Source: Sedimentisphaerales bacterium (lineage in GTDB: Bacteria; Planctomycetota; Phycisphaerae; Sedimentisphaerales; Anaerobacaceae). Taken from it: a DNA stretch of 63,395 nucleotides. This document shows, piece by piece, positions 34,239 to 42,085 of the stretch. The DNA lies in the NCBI GenBank assembly GCA_028277585.1, contig JANQFY010000340.1, positions 1 through 63,395 of the forward strand. The letters run 5' to 3'. Numbering within the stretch: position 1 is the first letter of the stretch; each line of letters opens with the position of its first letter. The notes beneath the pieces were generated by a model, which worked only from the letters and a program-made list of their open reading frames with translations, was not told where the DNA came from and searched no databases. The translations under genes and the position numbers were made by a program.

Positions 34239-34868
34239 ATGATTGCCAAGATCGAAGGAATCCTCGTCACGCTCGACACCGAGACCGCGCTGGTGCAGGT
34301 CGGGCCGATCGCTTACGAACTCATGCTGCCCGGCTACTGCATCAGCGCCCTGGCCGGCAAGATCGGCGCCGAGGTCGCGCTGTGTACGATGGAGTACTAC
34401 GAGGGCACCCTGGGCGGCGGCAATCTGATCCCGCGCATGGTCGGCTTCCTCGACGCGGCCGAGCGGGCCTTCTTCGGCAAGTTCATCAGCGTCAAAGGCA
34501 TGGGCATCAAGAAAGGGCTCCGCGCCCTGAGCATGCCGATCGGCAATATCGCCGACGCGATCGAAGCCGGCGACGAGAAGATGCTCATGTCCATGCCCGG
34601 CGTGGGCCGCCGCATGGCCCAGCAGATCGTCGCCGAACTCAAGGGCAAACTCGAAGCCTTCGCCCTCGGCGTCGAGACGGGCGGCAAGGTCCAACCCGAG
34701 TTCCAGCCCTTCCAGGGCGAGGCCCTGGAGATCCTCGTCGCCTGGGGCGAGAAACGCCACGAAGCCATGGAACTGATCGAACTGGCCTGCCAAAAACACC
34801 CCGACATCACCACCGCCGAAGCCCTCGTCCCCCTCGTCTACCGCCTCAAACAAGGCGTCGAGGTTTAG
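34239..34868 (+). CDS. ruvA: Holliday junction branch migration protein RuvA
   Basis: The product has 209 residues from ATG 34239; an upstream extension would translate the repeat block. An OB-fold N-terminal domain (MIAKIEGILVTLDTETALVQV) is followed by two HhH motifs (GMGIKKGLRALS and MPGVGRRMAQQIV) and a flexible, acidic-linked domain III (residues about 145-209) that contacts RuvB. The last 65 codons (34674-34868) recur almost exactly at 35578-35772, and degenerate pieces lie at 39382-39462 and 41969-42049. It is the last gene of the hisC operon. Confidence 0.95.
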   Translation: MIAKIEGILVTLDTETALVQVGPIAYELMLPGYCISALAGKIGAEVALCTMEYYEGTLGGGNLIPRMVGFLDAAERAFFGKFISVKGMGIKKGLRALSMPIGNIADAIEAGDEKMLMSMPGVGRRMAQQIVAELKGKLEAFALGVETGGKVQPEFQPFQGEALEILVAWGEKRHEAMELIELACQKHPDITTAEALVPLVYRLKQGVEV

Positions 34869-34926
34869 AAGCCGTACCCTCGGAACGCCCGCGCCTCGTC
34901 GAAATAGCGGTGCTTTCCCCACGATT

Positions 34927-34943
34927 CAGTGAGAATCTCACTG
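34927..34943. promoter_or_regulatory. operator-like palindrome of the ParDE-type module
   Basis: CAGTGAGA-A-TCTCACTG is a perfect 8-1-8 inverted repeat that ends on the -35 region of the module promoter. Autoregulation by the antitoxin or the complex is the usual reason for such sites in TA modules. Confidence 0.55.
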
Positions 34944-34971
34944 ACACCAGCCGACCCCGATTTGGTATAAT
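34941..34971 (+). promoter_or_regulatory. promoter of the ParDE-type module
   Basis: CTGACA (34941-34946) and a perfect TATAAT (34966-34971) are 19 bp apart, somewhat long. They lie 40 bp before the antitoxin GTG. The promoter lies inside the inserted unit, just behind the ruvA stop. Confidence 0.5.
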
Positions 34972-35010
34972 ACGAGCTGATCGAAACGTGGTCCGTCAGC
35001 GGAGACAACT

Positions 35011-35199
35011 GTGAGTACGGCAAAAGAAGAAATCCAATCCTTGCTCGGCAAACTGCCAGATGATTGTACACTGGAAGACGTACAGTACCATCTGTACGTG
35101 CTCGGGAAGATACGCCGAGGGATCGAAAGAGCCGAGAGCGAGGGGACCGTTCCACAGGAGGAAGTCGAGAGGCGGCTGGCGAAATGGACCGCCGAGTAG
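35011..35199 (+). CDS. ParD-like antitoxin
   Basis: The product has 62 residues from GTG 35011, with GGAGAC upstream. MSTAKEEIQSLLGKLPDDCT, then LEDVQYHLYVLGKIRRGIER and a PQEEVERRLAKWTAE tail match a family of short antitoxins found directly before RelE/ParE-type toxins. The tail would wrap the toxin. It overlaps the toxin gene by 16 bp. The pair is the innermost cargo behind ruvA. Confidence 0.75.
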   Translation: MSTAKEEIQSLLGKLPDDCTLEDVQYHLYVLGKIRRGIERAESEGTVPQEEVERRLAKWTAE

Positions 35200-35513
35200 T
35201 CTGGTCGCCGGAGGCTCTTGAGGACGCTGAAGCGATAGCGGCATACATCGGTCGAGATTCAGCCGCCTATGCCTCGGCGGTGGTGACGAAGATTGTCGAG
35301 ACGGCGCGAGGCATTGCGAGCTTCCCGTGGATGGGGAGGGTCGTGCCGGAACTGGGCGACAACGAGATCCGGGAGCGATTCGTCTACAGCTACCGCGTCA
35401 TCTACCAGGTCCAAGAGAAGCGAATTCTGATCTTGGCCGCCCTGCACGGGAAGCGGCTGATCGAGAACATCTCGAACCGCTTCGACGAACCCGGCCAAGA
35501 AGGAACGAATTAG
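35184..35513 (+). CDS. RelE/ParE-family toxin
   Basis: The product has 109 residues from ATG 35184. VVWSPEALEDAEAIAAYI, then FPWMGRVVPELGDNEIRERF, VYSYRVIYQVQEKRILILAA and LHGKRLIENI form the complete ParE/RelE fold, with the basic and Arg-rich surface at GRVVPEL..REREF-like positions. ParE members poison gyrase and RelE members cleave mRNA; which applies here is unknown. It is translationally coupled to the antitoxin. Confidence 0.85.
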   Translation: MDRRVVWSPEALEDAEAIAAYIGRDSAAYASAVVTKIVETARGIASFPWMGRVVPELGDNEIRERFVYSYRVIYQVQEKRILILAALHGKRLIENISNRFDEPGQEGTN

Positions 35514-35577
35514 ACGGAGGCGGCGTGGGGATCAAGAAGGGGCATCTCTAATCTCAGTCCTGACTACGCCGAATGCT

Positions 35578-35772
35578 GAGACGGGCGGCAAGGTCCAACC
35601 CGAGTTCCAGCCCTTCCAGGGCGAGGCCCTCGAGATCCTCGTCGCCTGGGGCGAGAAACGCCACGAAGCCATGGAACTGATCGAACTGGCCTGCCAGAAG
35701 CACCCCGACATCACCACCGCCGAAGCCCTCGTCCCGGTCGTCTACCGACTCAAACAAGGCGTCGAGGTCTAA
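35578..35772 (+). pseudogene. second copy of the ruvA 3' end (64 codons plus stop)
   Basis: The 195 bp align without gaps to 34674-34868 with 8 differences. Seven are silent, including a TAG to TAA stop swap, and one changes Leu to Val. Just upstream, 35522-35543 encodes GVGIKKG, which matches RuvA GMGIKKG (bases near 34490-34510), so the copy was once longer and has lost its middle. It has no start codon. It ends the ParDE-like unit. Confidence 0.93.
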
Positions 35773-35875
35773 GGCCCGCCTCCGCAGGGAGGCCACACTC
35801 CTTGACTTCCCTCACCCTTTATGACTCTGATGTCACTCTCTGGGAATGTACCGGCCCCTACCGGTTCTCCAGGAG

Positions 35876-38800
35876 TCACGGTGTCTCTGAGCCGATTGTC
35901 CAGATCTGATGGGGAAACGTGATGTCGTCAATCCACGCTGCATCATCGCCTTCAGAGACGGACCCATCCTTCACATACTGCCACTCGAAGATGCGCGAAC
36001 CGGCCGTAACCGGATAGGACACGGTGAACCAGTCCTTTTCACCGGACCATTCGCCTTTTACGATTCCGTTGATGCTGAAGAAGAGTTTATCACAGGCAGA
36101 CTCGGAGGAGATTTTCGCCGAGAAGCTTATCTCACCGTCGACGCAATCCAACATCACCGTCAAGGTCGTGTCGTCGTCATCGTCGACGTTCGCCGCCTTG
36201 ACGCTGTAGTGGCCCGTGTGGGCGGCGTCGGAAACCACATGCCAACCCGGCCCACCGTAAGAGATCCACCCCAAAGTGGACAGGTCGCCGCTTTCGAAAT
36301 CATCGGTGGCAAGGCGGGCCGTCAACTCACCCTGGCTGACCAGCATCGGATACCCGTTGATTGGGGACATGCGCCAATGGTCATCGCCGCCATTGGTGGT
36401 TTCTTCCGTAAAATCCCAGCCGGCGTCCAGGTAGGTCTGCCGATCGCGCATCTCAGCCATGGTCAGCCCGGTGCCCGTAGCCGAGGACGACTGCCCGGAT
36501 GCTTCGAGATCCCAGAAGCTCTCCTGGGCATACCCCAGGTAGTGTCTCCCCACCAGCCCGCCAACGTAACTGGAGCGTCCGCTGACGGCGCCGGCGCTGT
36601 AGCAGCGGCGGGTCGTGCTTTCACGGCTGTATCCGATCAGTCCACCGACATAGTCCACCGCGTCGTCGATATTCGACGTGCTGTAGCAATCAAGCGTTTC
36701 ACTGCGACGATGGTCGCCAATGAGACCGCCGACATATTTGGTGCCCGAGATTTGCCCAGTACTGCAACACAGGGTCATCACCGTTTCATCAACCGCCCCC
36801 GCCAGTCCCCCGACCTCGAAACGCCCGGAGACGTCACTATTGCTCTGTGACGCGGTGATCGTAGTGTCACTGGTGTTGCCCACCAGCCCGCCGACACAAT
36901 TCCTCCCGGTCAAACTCCCCGCGCTGGAGCATCCGACGATCCGGGCGCCGCGAGCCTCGGCCGTTAGGCCACCGGCCTGGTCCAGTTGGCATTCGATGGA
37001 GATGCCCTTGATGGACAGATCGACGACTTCAGCTCCATCACTCAACACGCCGAAGAATCCCAGATGTCTTGTCCCCACGATGTGCAAGTTCCGAATAGCG
37101 TGACCACGACCGTCGAAGCGGCCTGAGAAACAGGGAATCACCGGCTGCGACGCCGTTTGGTTACCGGGTAGCATTGGGTCGAGCTCGAGGTCCGCCAGCA
37201 GGACGAAGTCTCTATTCCACAACGCACTGGATTTGGCGACCTTGGTCAACTGGTCCACATTCTCGATTTCGAAGGGCTCGTCCGGTGTGCCGGCGCCACC
37301 GATCCAATCGATCATCGGCTCGGGCACAATCTGCCCAGCGGTCCCTTCCCAGGCAAGACGGGGGTAGTCTCCGCCCGGTTCCAAACGCCAGCTCGGATCG
37401 TTCGCAAAGCCGTTCAGCCCCAGCATCTCAGCGTCCATCATTTCTGTGTGACTCAGGCCGGCGCCACCATCGCTACCCTCGATCCCGGACGCGTCGGTAT
37501 CCCAAACACTGTCCTCGATGCAACCTGCGATATTGGCTCCCACCAGCCCACCGGTGATGGCACCTGCTACGGCGCCGGCGCTGTAGCAGTCTCTCACCGA
37601 ACCACTTGAGACCTCTCCGATCAGCCCGCCCACATAGTAGTTGCCGCTGACGGCACCAAGACTGTAGCAGTTGAGGGTAGTCCCGCTGTAGCTCGAGCCG
37701 ATCAACCCGCCGACCATGTTGATTCCTTTGACAACGTTGACGCTGTAGCAATTGGCCGTACGCCCTGCACTGCGCCCCGCCAGAGAACCAACGTGGTCTT
37801 CACTTCCTTGGATCGAGCCGTCTTCCAGAGCAAGATCCGTAACGGAGGCCCGCCCCCCAAGGTAACCAAACAAGCCCAGATATCCCGCCCCCTGGATCTT
37901 GAGGTTCCGAAGCACATGCCCGTCGCCATCAAAACACCCATGGAACGAGGGGATGACCGCAACGGTCCAGGTTGTCCCGGAAAGCGAGATGTCCGAATCG
38001 AGGCGGTAGTGGGCAGTCGGTCGGTATGCGACGGCGGCCAGTTCTTCCGGAGTGGCGATCAGATAGGGATCTGTCGCTGTGCCCTGACCTCGCAGTTCGA
38101 GGGGTTCATATCCGCTGAAAACAGCGAGTATCGGATATCCACCTCCATCCGCCATTCGCCAAACTCCCGCGCAACCGTTGCCGGTCTCATGCGCGAAATC
38201 CCAGCCTGAGCCCGAGAACGTACTGGCATTCTGCATTTGGGCGGTCGTCAGGCCCGTGCCTCTCGCGCTGCTGCCTTGTCCGGACGTTTCCGTGTCCCAG
38301 AAGCAGTTGATCACGCCGCGACTGAACAAACTGGACCCGACCAAGCCGCCGGTCAAGGCCCCTGTCCCGGAGACGACACCGGTACTGTAGCTGTTCGATA
38401 CGCTGCCGTAGTTGTATCCGAGCAAACCTCCGACATAATTGCTGCCGGTGACGGAGCCGAGGCTATAGCTGTTGGAGATGCTGGCCTCCGAGTTGCCCCC
38501 GGCCAGCCCGCCAATAGCGTTGCCGCTTCCAGTGACACGTGCGGTGCTGCAGCAGTTCGACACACTGCCCGCGTAGTTGCCTCCGACCATACCGCCGACA
38601 TAGCCTCCCCCCGTGACGGCGCCGGTGCAGCAGCAGTTCCATATGCTCCCGTGATGATTGTATCCAAGCAGCCCGCCGACCCAGTTTCCGGAACCTTGGA
38701 TAGAGACATCCTCCATCTCAACGTCACGAACAACCGCTCTGCTGGTCAGGTAGCCGAAGAGTCCCAGGAACTCCTGCCCCACGATGTGGAGATTCCGAAT

Positions 38801-39100
38801 GACATGATGGTTGCCGACAAAAACACCGGTAAAAGGGACGCCCTCGAAGGTGCCTTCTGACGCACCGTTCTCGCCGGCAATGACGGCCCGGTCAAACGTG
38901 TGGCCTGACAGATCGATATCGGCCACCTGGAGGAAATACTTGTCGTAGTCGGCCGGCGTATCGCCCAGTTCGATGAGATCCTGAGCCGAAGCGATCAGAT
39001 AGGGATCGCCGGCGACCCCCTGCCCCCCCGAGTAACCATACAGCGAACCGGTCAGAAGCCCCGTACAAATGATGACTGCGATTGTCAGCGATCTCGCCAT
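35876..39100 (-). CDS. secreted GLUG-repeat protein, 1074 residues
   Basis: A signal peptide (residues 1-22) is followed by three similar blocks. Each opens with a GDPYLIAS/TDPYLIAT/DEPFEIEN entry, then LSGxxxxxAVI and FxGxFDGxGHxIRNLxIxG, then many YVGGLLGYNxGSxxxCYSTG-type GLUG motifs. The C-terminus (about residues 955-1074) is a jelly-roll-like domain beginning DDFESGDLSTLGW. GLUG repeats form beta-helices in surface adhesins and associated proteins. GGAGG precedes the ATG. It is the second cargo behind ruvA, flanked by ruvA copies at 35578 and 39382. Confidence 0.85.
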   Translation of the reverse strand: MARSLTIAVIICTGLLTGSLYGYSGGQGVAGDPYLIASAQDLIELGDTPADYDKYFLQVADIDLSGHTFDRAVIAGENGASEGTFEGVPFTGVFVGNHHVIRNLHIVGQEFLGLFGYLTSRAVVRDVEMEDVSIQGSGNWVGGLLGYNHHGSIWNCCCTGAVTGGGYVGGMVGGNYAGSVSNCCSTARVTGSGNAIGGLAGGNSEASISNSYSLGSVTGSNYVGGLLGYNYGSVSNSYSTGVVSGTGALTGGLVGSSLFSRGVINCFWDTETSGQGSSARGTGLTTAQMQNASTFSGSGWDFAHETGNGCAGVWRMADGGGYPILAVFSGYEPLELRGQGTATDPYLIATPEELAAVAYRPTAHYRLDSDISLSGTTWTVAVIPSFHGCFDGDGHVLRNLKIQGAGYLGLFGYLGGRASVTDLALEDGSIQGSEDHVGSLAGRSAGRTANCYSVNVVKGINMVGGLIGSSYSGTTLNCYSLGAVSGNYYVGGLIGEVSSGSVRDCYSAGAVAGAITGGLVGANIAGCIEDSVWDTDASGIEGSDGGAGLSHTEMMDAEMLGLNGFANDPSWRLEPGGDYPRLAWEGTAGQIVPEPMIDWIGGAGTPDEPFEIENVDQLTKVAKSSALWNRDFVLLADLELDPMLPGNQTASQPVIPCFSGRFDGRGHAIRNLHIVGTRHLGFFGVLSDGAEVVDLSIKGISIECQLDQAGGLTAEARGARIVGCSSAGSLTGRNCVGGLVGNTSDTTITASQSNSDVSGRFEVGGLAGAVDETVMTLCCSTGQISGTKYVGGLIGDHRRSETLDCYSTSNIDDAVDYVGGLIGYSRESTTRRCYSAGAVSGRSSYVGGLVGRHYLGYAQESFWDLEASGQSSSATGTGLTMAEMRDRQTYLDAGWDFTEETTNGGDDHWRMSPINGYPMLVSQGELTARLATDDFESGDLSTLGWISYGGPGWHVVSDAAHTGHYSVKAANVDDDDDTTLTVMLDCVDGEISFSAKISSESACDKLFFSINGIVKGEWSGEKDWFTVSYPVTAGSRIFEWQYVKDGSVSEGDDAAWIDDITFPHQIWTIGSETP

Positions 39101-39650
39101 CCTCCACCTCCTCTGTCACCTCTCATCTCTCAGAGACTCTTCTTGACTCGACGACGCCTCGGCGCGCCCTGAACGAATCGAAGAAACGGCCTCACGATTG
39201 GCTCCGCCCGCCTCGCGAACAGCCCCACCGACACTTCATCCACTACTTGATTATAGCCATTCGCGAACAAAACTCAAGACATCCCCTCAAGAAAAGCGGT
39301 GATTGCTCTTCAATGAGGGAACGCCATACTCGATTTGATAGCGAAACAGTCAACCCAATCCGAAGAAGGTCGAACTTCCTCTGTCGGAAACACTCCGAGG
39401 TCACCACCCTTGAGACGCTGGTCTCTCCCGTCTAACGACTCAAACAAGGCGTCGAGGTCTAAGGCTCACCCCCTCCCAGAGTCAACGCGACCGGTCACAA
39501 TGGGTATGGCATCCCCCCGGGCAGCTTGCCTTGGGTCTTCGAGTCGTGTATGATGAGGGGCAGAGACAGCAGGAGGAACAGGAAAACCGGGATGGTGGTG
39601 TGTCGCGGAAGACGCCGCGGACACCTCAGTACAAACGTGCGGAGGAATTT
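39101..39650. other. intergenic region with a ruvA remnant
   Basis: No intact gene is visible between the divergent GLUG and BNR genes. It contains the third ruvA 3' copy at 39382-39462. The rest appears non-coding; an open frame before 39651 lacks a start with a ribosome binding site. Confidence 0.6.
39382..39462 (+). pseudogene. third, degenerate copy of the ruvA 3' end (27 codons)
   Basis: The frame reads CRKHSEVTTLETLV...RLKQGVEV and aligns codon for codon with RuvA CQKHPDITTAEALV...RLKQGVEV. It has about 75% base identity to ruvA, 78% to the copy at 35578, and an internal TAA. The last 30 bp (39436-39465) match the second copy exactly, stop codon and the following GGC included. Confidence 0.85.
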
Positions 39651-41867
39651 ATGATTACGCTCATGGCGATTCTTGCTTGCGGGTTCATGCCCACGGTCTC
39701 TGGGGATGAGTTACTCTCCGAGGAAACGATACCGGTTTGGCGCAACCTGGGTCCAGGGGGAGGCGGATGGATTCAAGCCATCTGCGCCAGCGGCCAGCGG
39801 GAAGAGGAATTGCTCGTCGGCTGTGACGTGGGCGGCTTCTATCGCTCGACCGACGGCGGGGCCAGCTACACGATCAGCAACAGCGGATTGCGGGACGATT
39901 TCGTCGAGTGCATCGTGCCCGATCCGCTAGACGGCGAGGTGATCTATCTGGGCTGCCAGAGCGGCGTGCACCGGTCCACCGACCGGGGCGAAACATGGCA
40001 GTGGCTGCGCGAGGGGTTCCCGCCCAGGAATCGATGGGACTGGTCGGCCCCGATCGGCGCATTGGCCATCGATCCGCAGGACCCGGCGGTGCTCTACGCC
40101 GGCATCGGCAGACCCCGGTGGGAGCACTTCGGCAAGGGCGCCATCTACAAGACGGTGGACCGTGGAGAGCACTGGCAGCAGATCAACGCGTCCGGCAGCC
40201 TTCCCGCCGACGCCCTTGTGACGGACCTGGCAGTCGACCCGCAAGACAGCCGCCGGCTCCTGATGGCGTGTCAATACGGCGTGTATTGCAGCGAGAACGG
40301 CGGAGTCACCTGGGACCCCGTGGTCGCCGGGCTGCCACACCCACACGTGCGCCGGGTCGCCTTCTGCCTTGGGCAGCCCGACGTTGTGTATCTGACCCTA
40401 TGGGCGAAGCCGGGCCAGTGGCCCTGGCAAGGCGGCGTCTACAAGTCCGTCGATCGCGGGGTGAACTGGTCGCCGTGCCTGCAGGGCCTGCCCCGGTACG
40501 TGGGCCAACCCGGCCAGGCGAGCGAGAGGACCGCCAATTACGATCGCCTCGCCGTGCATCCCGACAACCCCGATGTGGTCTACGTCGGCGGTTGCTCCTG
40601 GGGGAATGCGGATATCTACAAGACCACCAACGGCGGTCGGACCTGGGCCGGCACCATGCATCGCGGGATGGGGGGCAACACCGAGGACGGATGGATCACC
40701 TTCTGGGGGCCGGACGTTCAATGCCTGAGCATGTCACCCTTCAATCCCGAGACACTGTACTTCGGGACTTCGGGGAAGGTCTACAAGACCACCGACGGCG
40801 GCGAGCACTGGCGCCAAGTCTACACACACATGCTCCCCGACGGGCGGTTTCAGGGAACCGGGCTGGAGGTAACCTGTGCCGTCGACGTCGTCGTTCACCC
40901 GGCCGATCCGCAACGACTGTATTTCTGCTACCTGGACATCGGTCTGCTGATCTCGGAGGATGGAGGACAGTCGTTCCGCCGAGGCGTCCAGGGCGTGACT
41001 CCCTCGGCGATGCAGGGCAACTGCTACGCGCTCGTCTTCGACCCGGCCAACGACGCGCATTGCTGGGCAAGCTTCGGGGGCGGCTCGCGCGCCATCGTGG
41101 CCGAGTCCTACAACGGCGGCAGCACCTGGACCACGGTGGGCACGACCGCCGGGGGCCTGCCCGATGTGCCCCACCGCGTGTTACGCGTGGACGCCGCCGG
41201 CCACCTGATCGCGGTGGCGGACAATCTGGGCGTCTATCTCAGCGAAGACAGCGGACGGACCTGGCAGCCGCGCGGCGGCGGTCTGCCCCATGGGGACGTG
41301 CGCGGTCTGGTGGTGGATCCAACAGAGCCGGGCCGGTGGTGGTGCGCGCTGGGCGACGACGGGACGAATCCGGGCGCCGTATTCCGCACAATCGACGCGG
41401 GACGCGCCTGGCAACGGATCAGTCACGACCTGCCGGTAGCGGACGTTCAGCGGTTCCTGCTGGCCCCGAGCGATCCCCGGCGTTTCTATCTGGCGGCCCG
41501 CGACCGCTACGTGGGCGGGCGGACCTACCACGGAGGCGTCTATCGCAGTGACGACCGCGGGGTCACCTGGGACCACATCCTTCCGGACGACTTCGTTATG
41601 GGATTGGCTGTGGACCCGAGCTCGGCCAACATCGTATACGCGGGGCTCACCGACCATCCCTTTCACGACGAGTCAAGAGGTGACGGGATCCGCGTGACAT
41701 ACAATGGCGGGCAAACGTGGTACACGCCGGAGCAGCCGACATGCCTGCACATCAGTAGCATCACCGTGGACACACACGATCCTAGCCAGCTCTATCTCAG
41801 CACCGGCGGCAACGGCGTCTTCGTCGGCAGCCCGCCACACCTCGGACCGACACGCCGGAAGAGGTAA
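39651..41867 (+). CDS. secreted BNR-repeat/GH74-like beta-propeller protein
   Basis: The product has 738 residues from ATG 39651, with a strong GGAGGAATTT site. A signal peptide (to about residue 19) is followed by repeated YRSTDGGASYT, HRSTDRGETWQW, YKTTNGGRTWAG and YLSEDSGRTWQPRG Asp-box blades, as in xyloglucanases of GH74 and in VPS10-like sortilins. Two seven-bladed propellers would fit the length. Catalytic Asp residues cannot be assigned with certainty, so enzymatic function is open. It is the third cargo behind ruvA and ends shortly before the fourth ruvA fragment. Confidence 0.8.
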   Translation: MITLMAILACGFMPTVSGDELLSEETIPVWRNLGPGGGGWIQAICASGQREEELLVGCDVGGFYRSTDGGASYTISNSGLRDDFVECIVPDPLDGEVIYLGCQSGVHRSTDRGETWQWLREGFPPRNRWDWSAPIGALAIDPQDPAVLYAGIGRPRWEHFGKGAIYKTVDRGEHWQQINASGSLPADALVTDLAVDPQDSRRLLMACQYGVYCSENGGVTWDPVVAGLPHPHVRRVAFCLGQPDVVYLTLWAKPGQWPWQGGVYKSVDRGVNWSPCLQGLPRYVGQPGQASERTANYDRLAVHPDNPDVVYVGGCSWGNADIYKTTNGGRTWAGTMHRGMGGNTEDGWITFWGPDVQCLSMSPFNPETLYFGTSGKVYKTTDGGEHWRQVYTHMLPDGRFQGTGLEVTCAVDVVVHPADPQRLYFCYLDIGLLISEDGGQSFRRGVQGVTPSAMQGNCYALVFDPANDAHCWASFGGGSRAIVAESYNGGSTWTTVGTTAGGLPDVPHRVLRVDAAGHLIAVADNLGVYLSEDSGRTWQPRGGGLPHGDVRGLVVDPTEPGRWWCALGDDGTNPGAVFRTIDAGRAWQRISHDLPVADVQRFLLAPSDPRRFYLAARDRYVGGRTYHGGVYRSDDRGVTWDHILPDDFVMGLAVDPSSANIVYAGLTDHPFHDESRGDGIRVTYNGGQTWYTPEQPTCLHISSITVDTHDPSQLYLSTGGNGVFVGSPPHLGPTRRKR

Positions 41868-41968
41868 GCGGTAGGGGCTAGCGGAGATCGCCTTCGTTTC
41901 AAGCCCTCGTGGGTTTTGGCGGCTATCCGGAGAAACTAGAGGATTGCGGTCGCAATCCCGTTCAGTTG

Positions 41969-42049
41969 GCATGGGACGAGAAACGCCACGAAGCGATGGA
42001 ACTGAGCGAACTGGGCGTGCCCCAAAACCCCGACATCACCACCGCCGAA
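41969..42049 (+). pseudogene. fourth, partial copy of ruvA (27 internal codons)
   Basis: The frame AWDEKRHEAMELSELG..PDITTAE aligns without gaps with RuvA AWGEKRHEAMELIELA..PDITTAE (bases about 34741-34821), with about 85% base identity. The true gene end is missing. It lies between the BNR gene and the converging PEP-CTERM gene, in the outermost position of the ruvA array. Confidence 0.88.
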
Positions 42050-42085
42050 CGAGCGACCGCAGACCCTCAGTTGCCGCGGCTTCGA

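Noticed and set aside
34674-35772. ruvA end copies as a simple assembly duplication
   Set aside because: The copies carry distinct, mostly synonymous differences, different stop codons and different flanks, and two more diverged copies exist farther away.
35578-35772. The second ruvA end as a functional small gene
   Set aside because: There is no start codon with a ribosome binding site and the reading frame begins abruptly in mid-domain.
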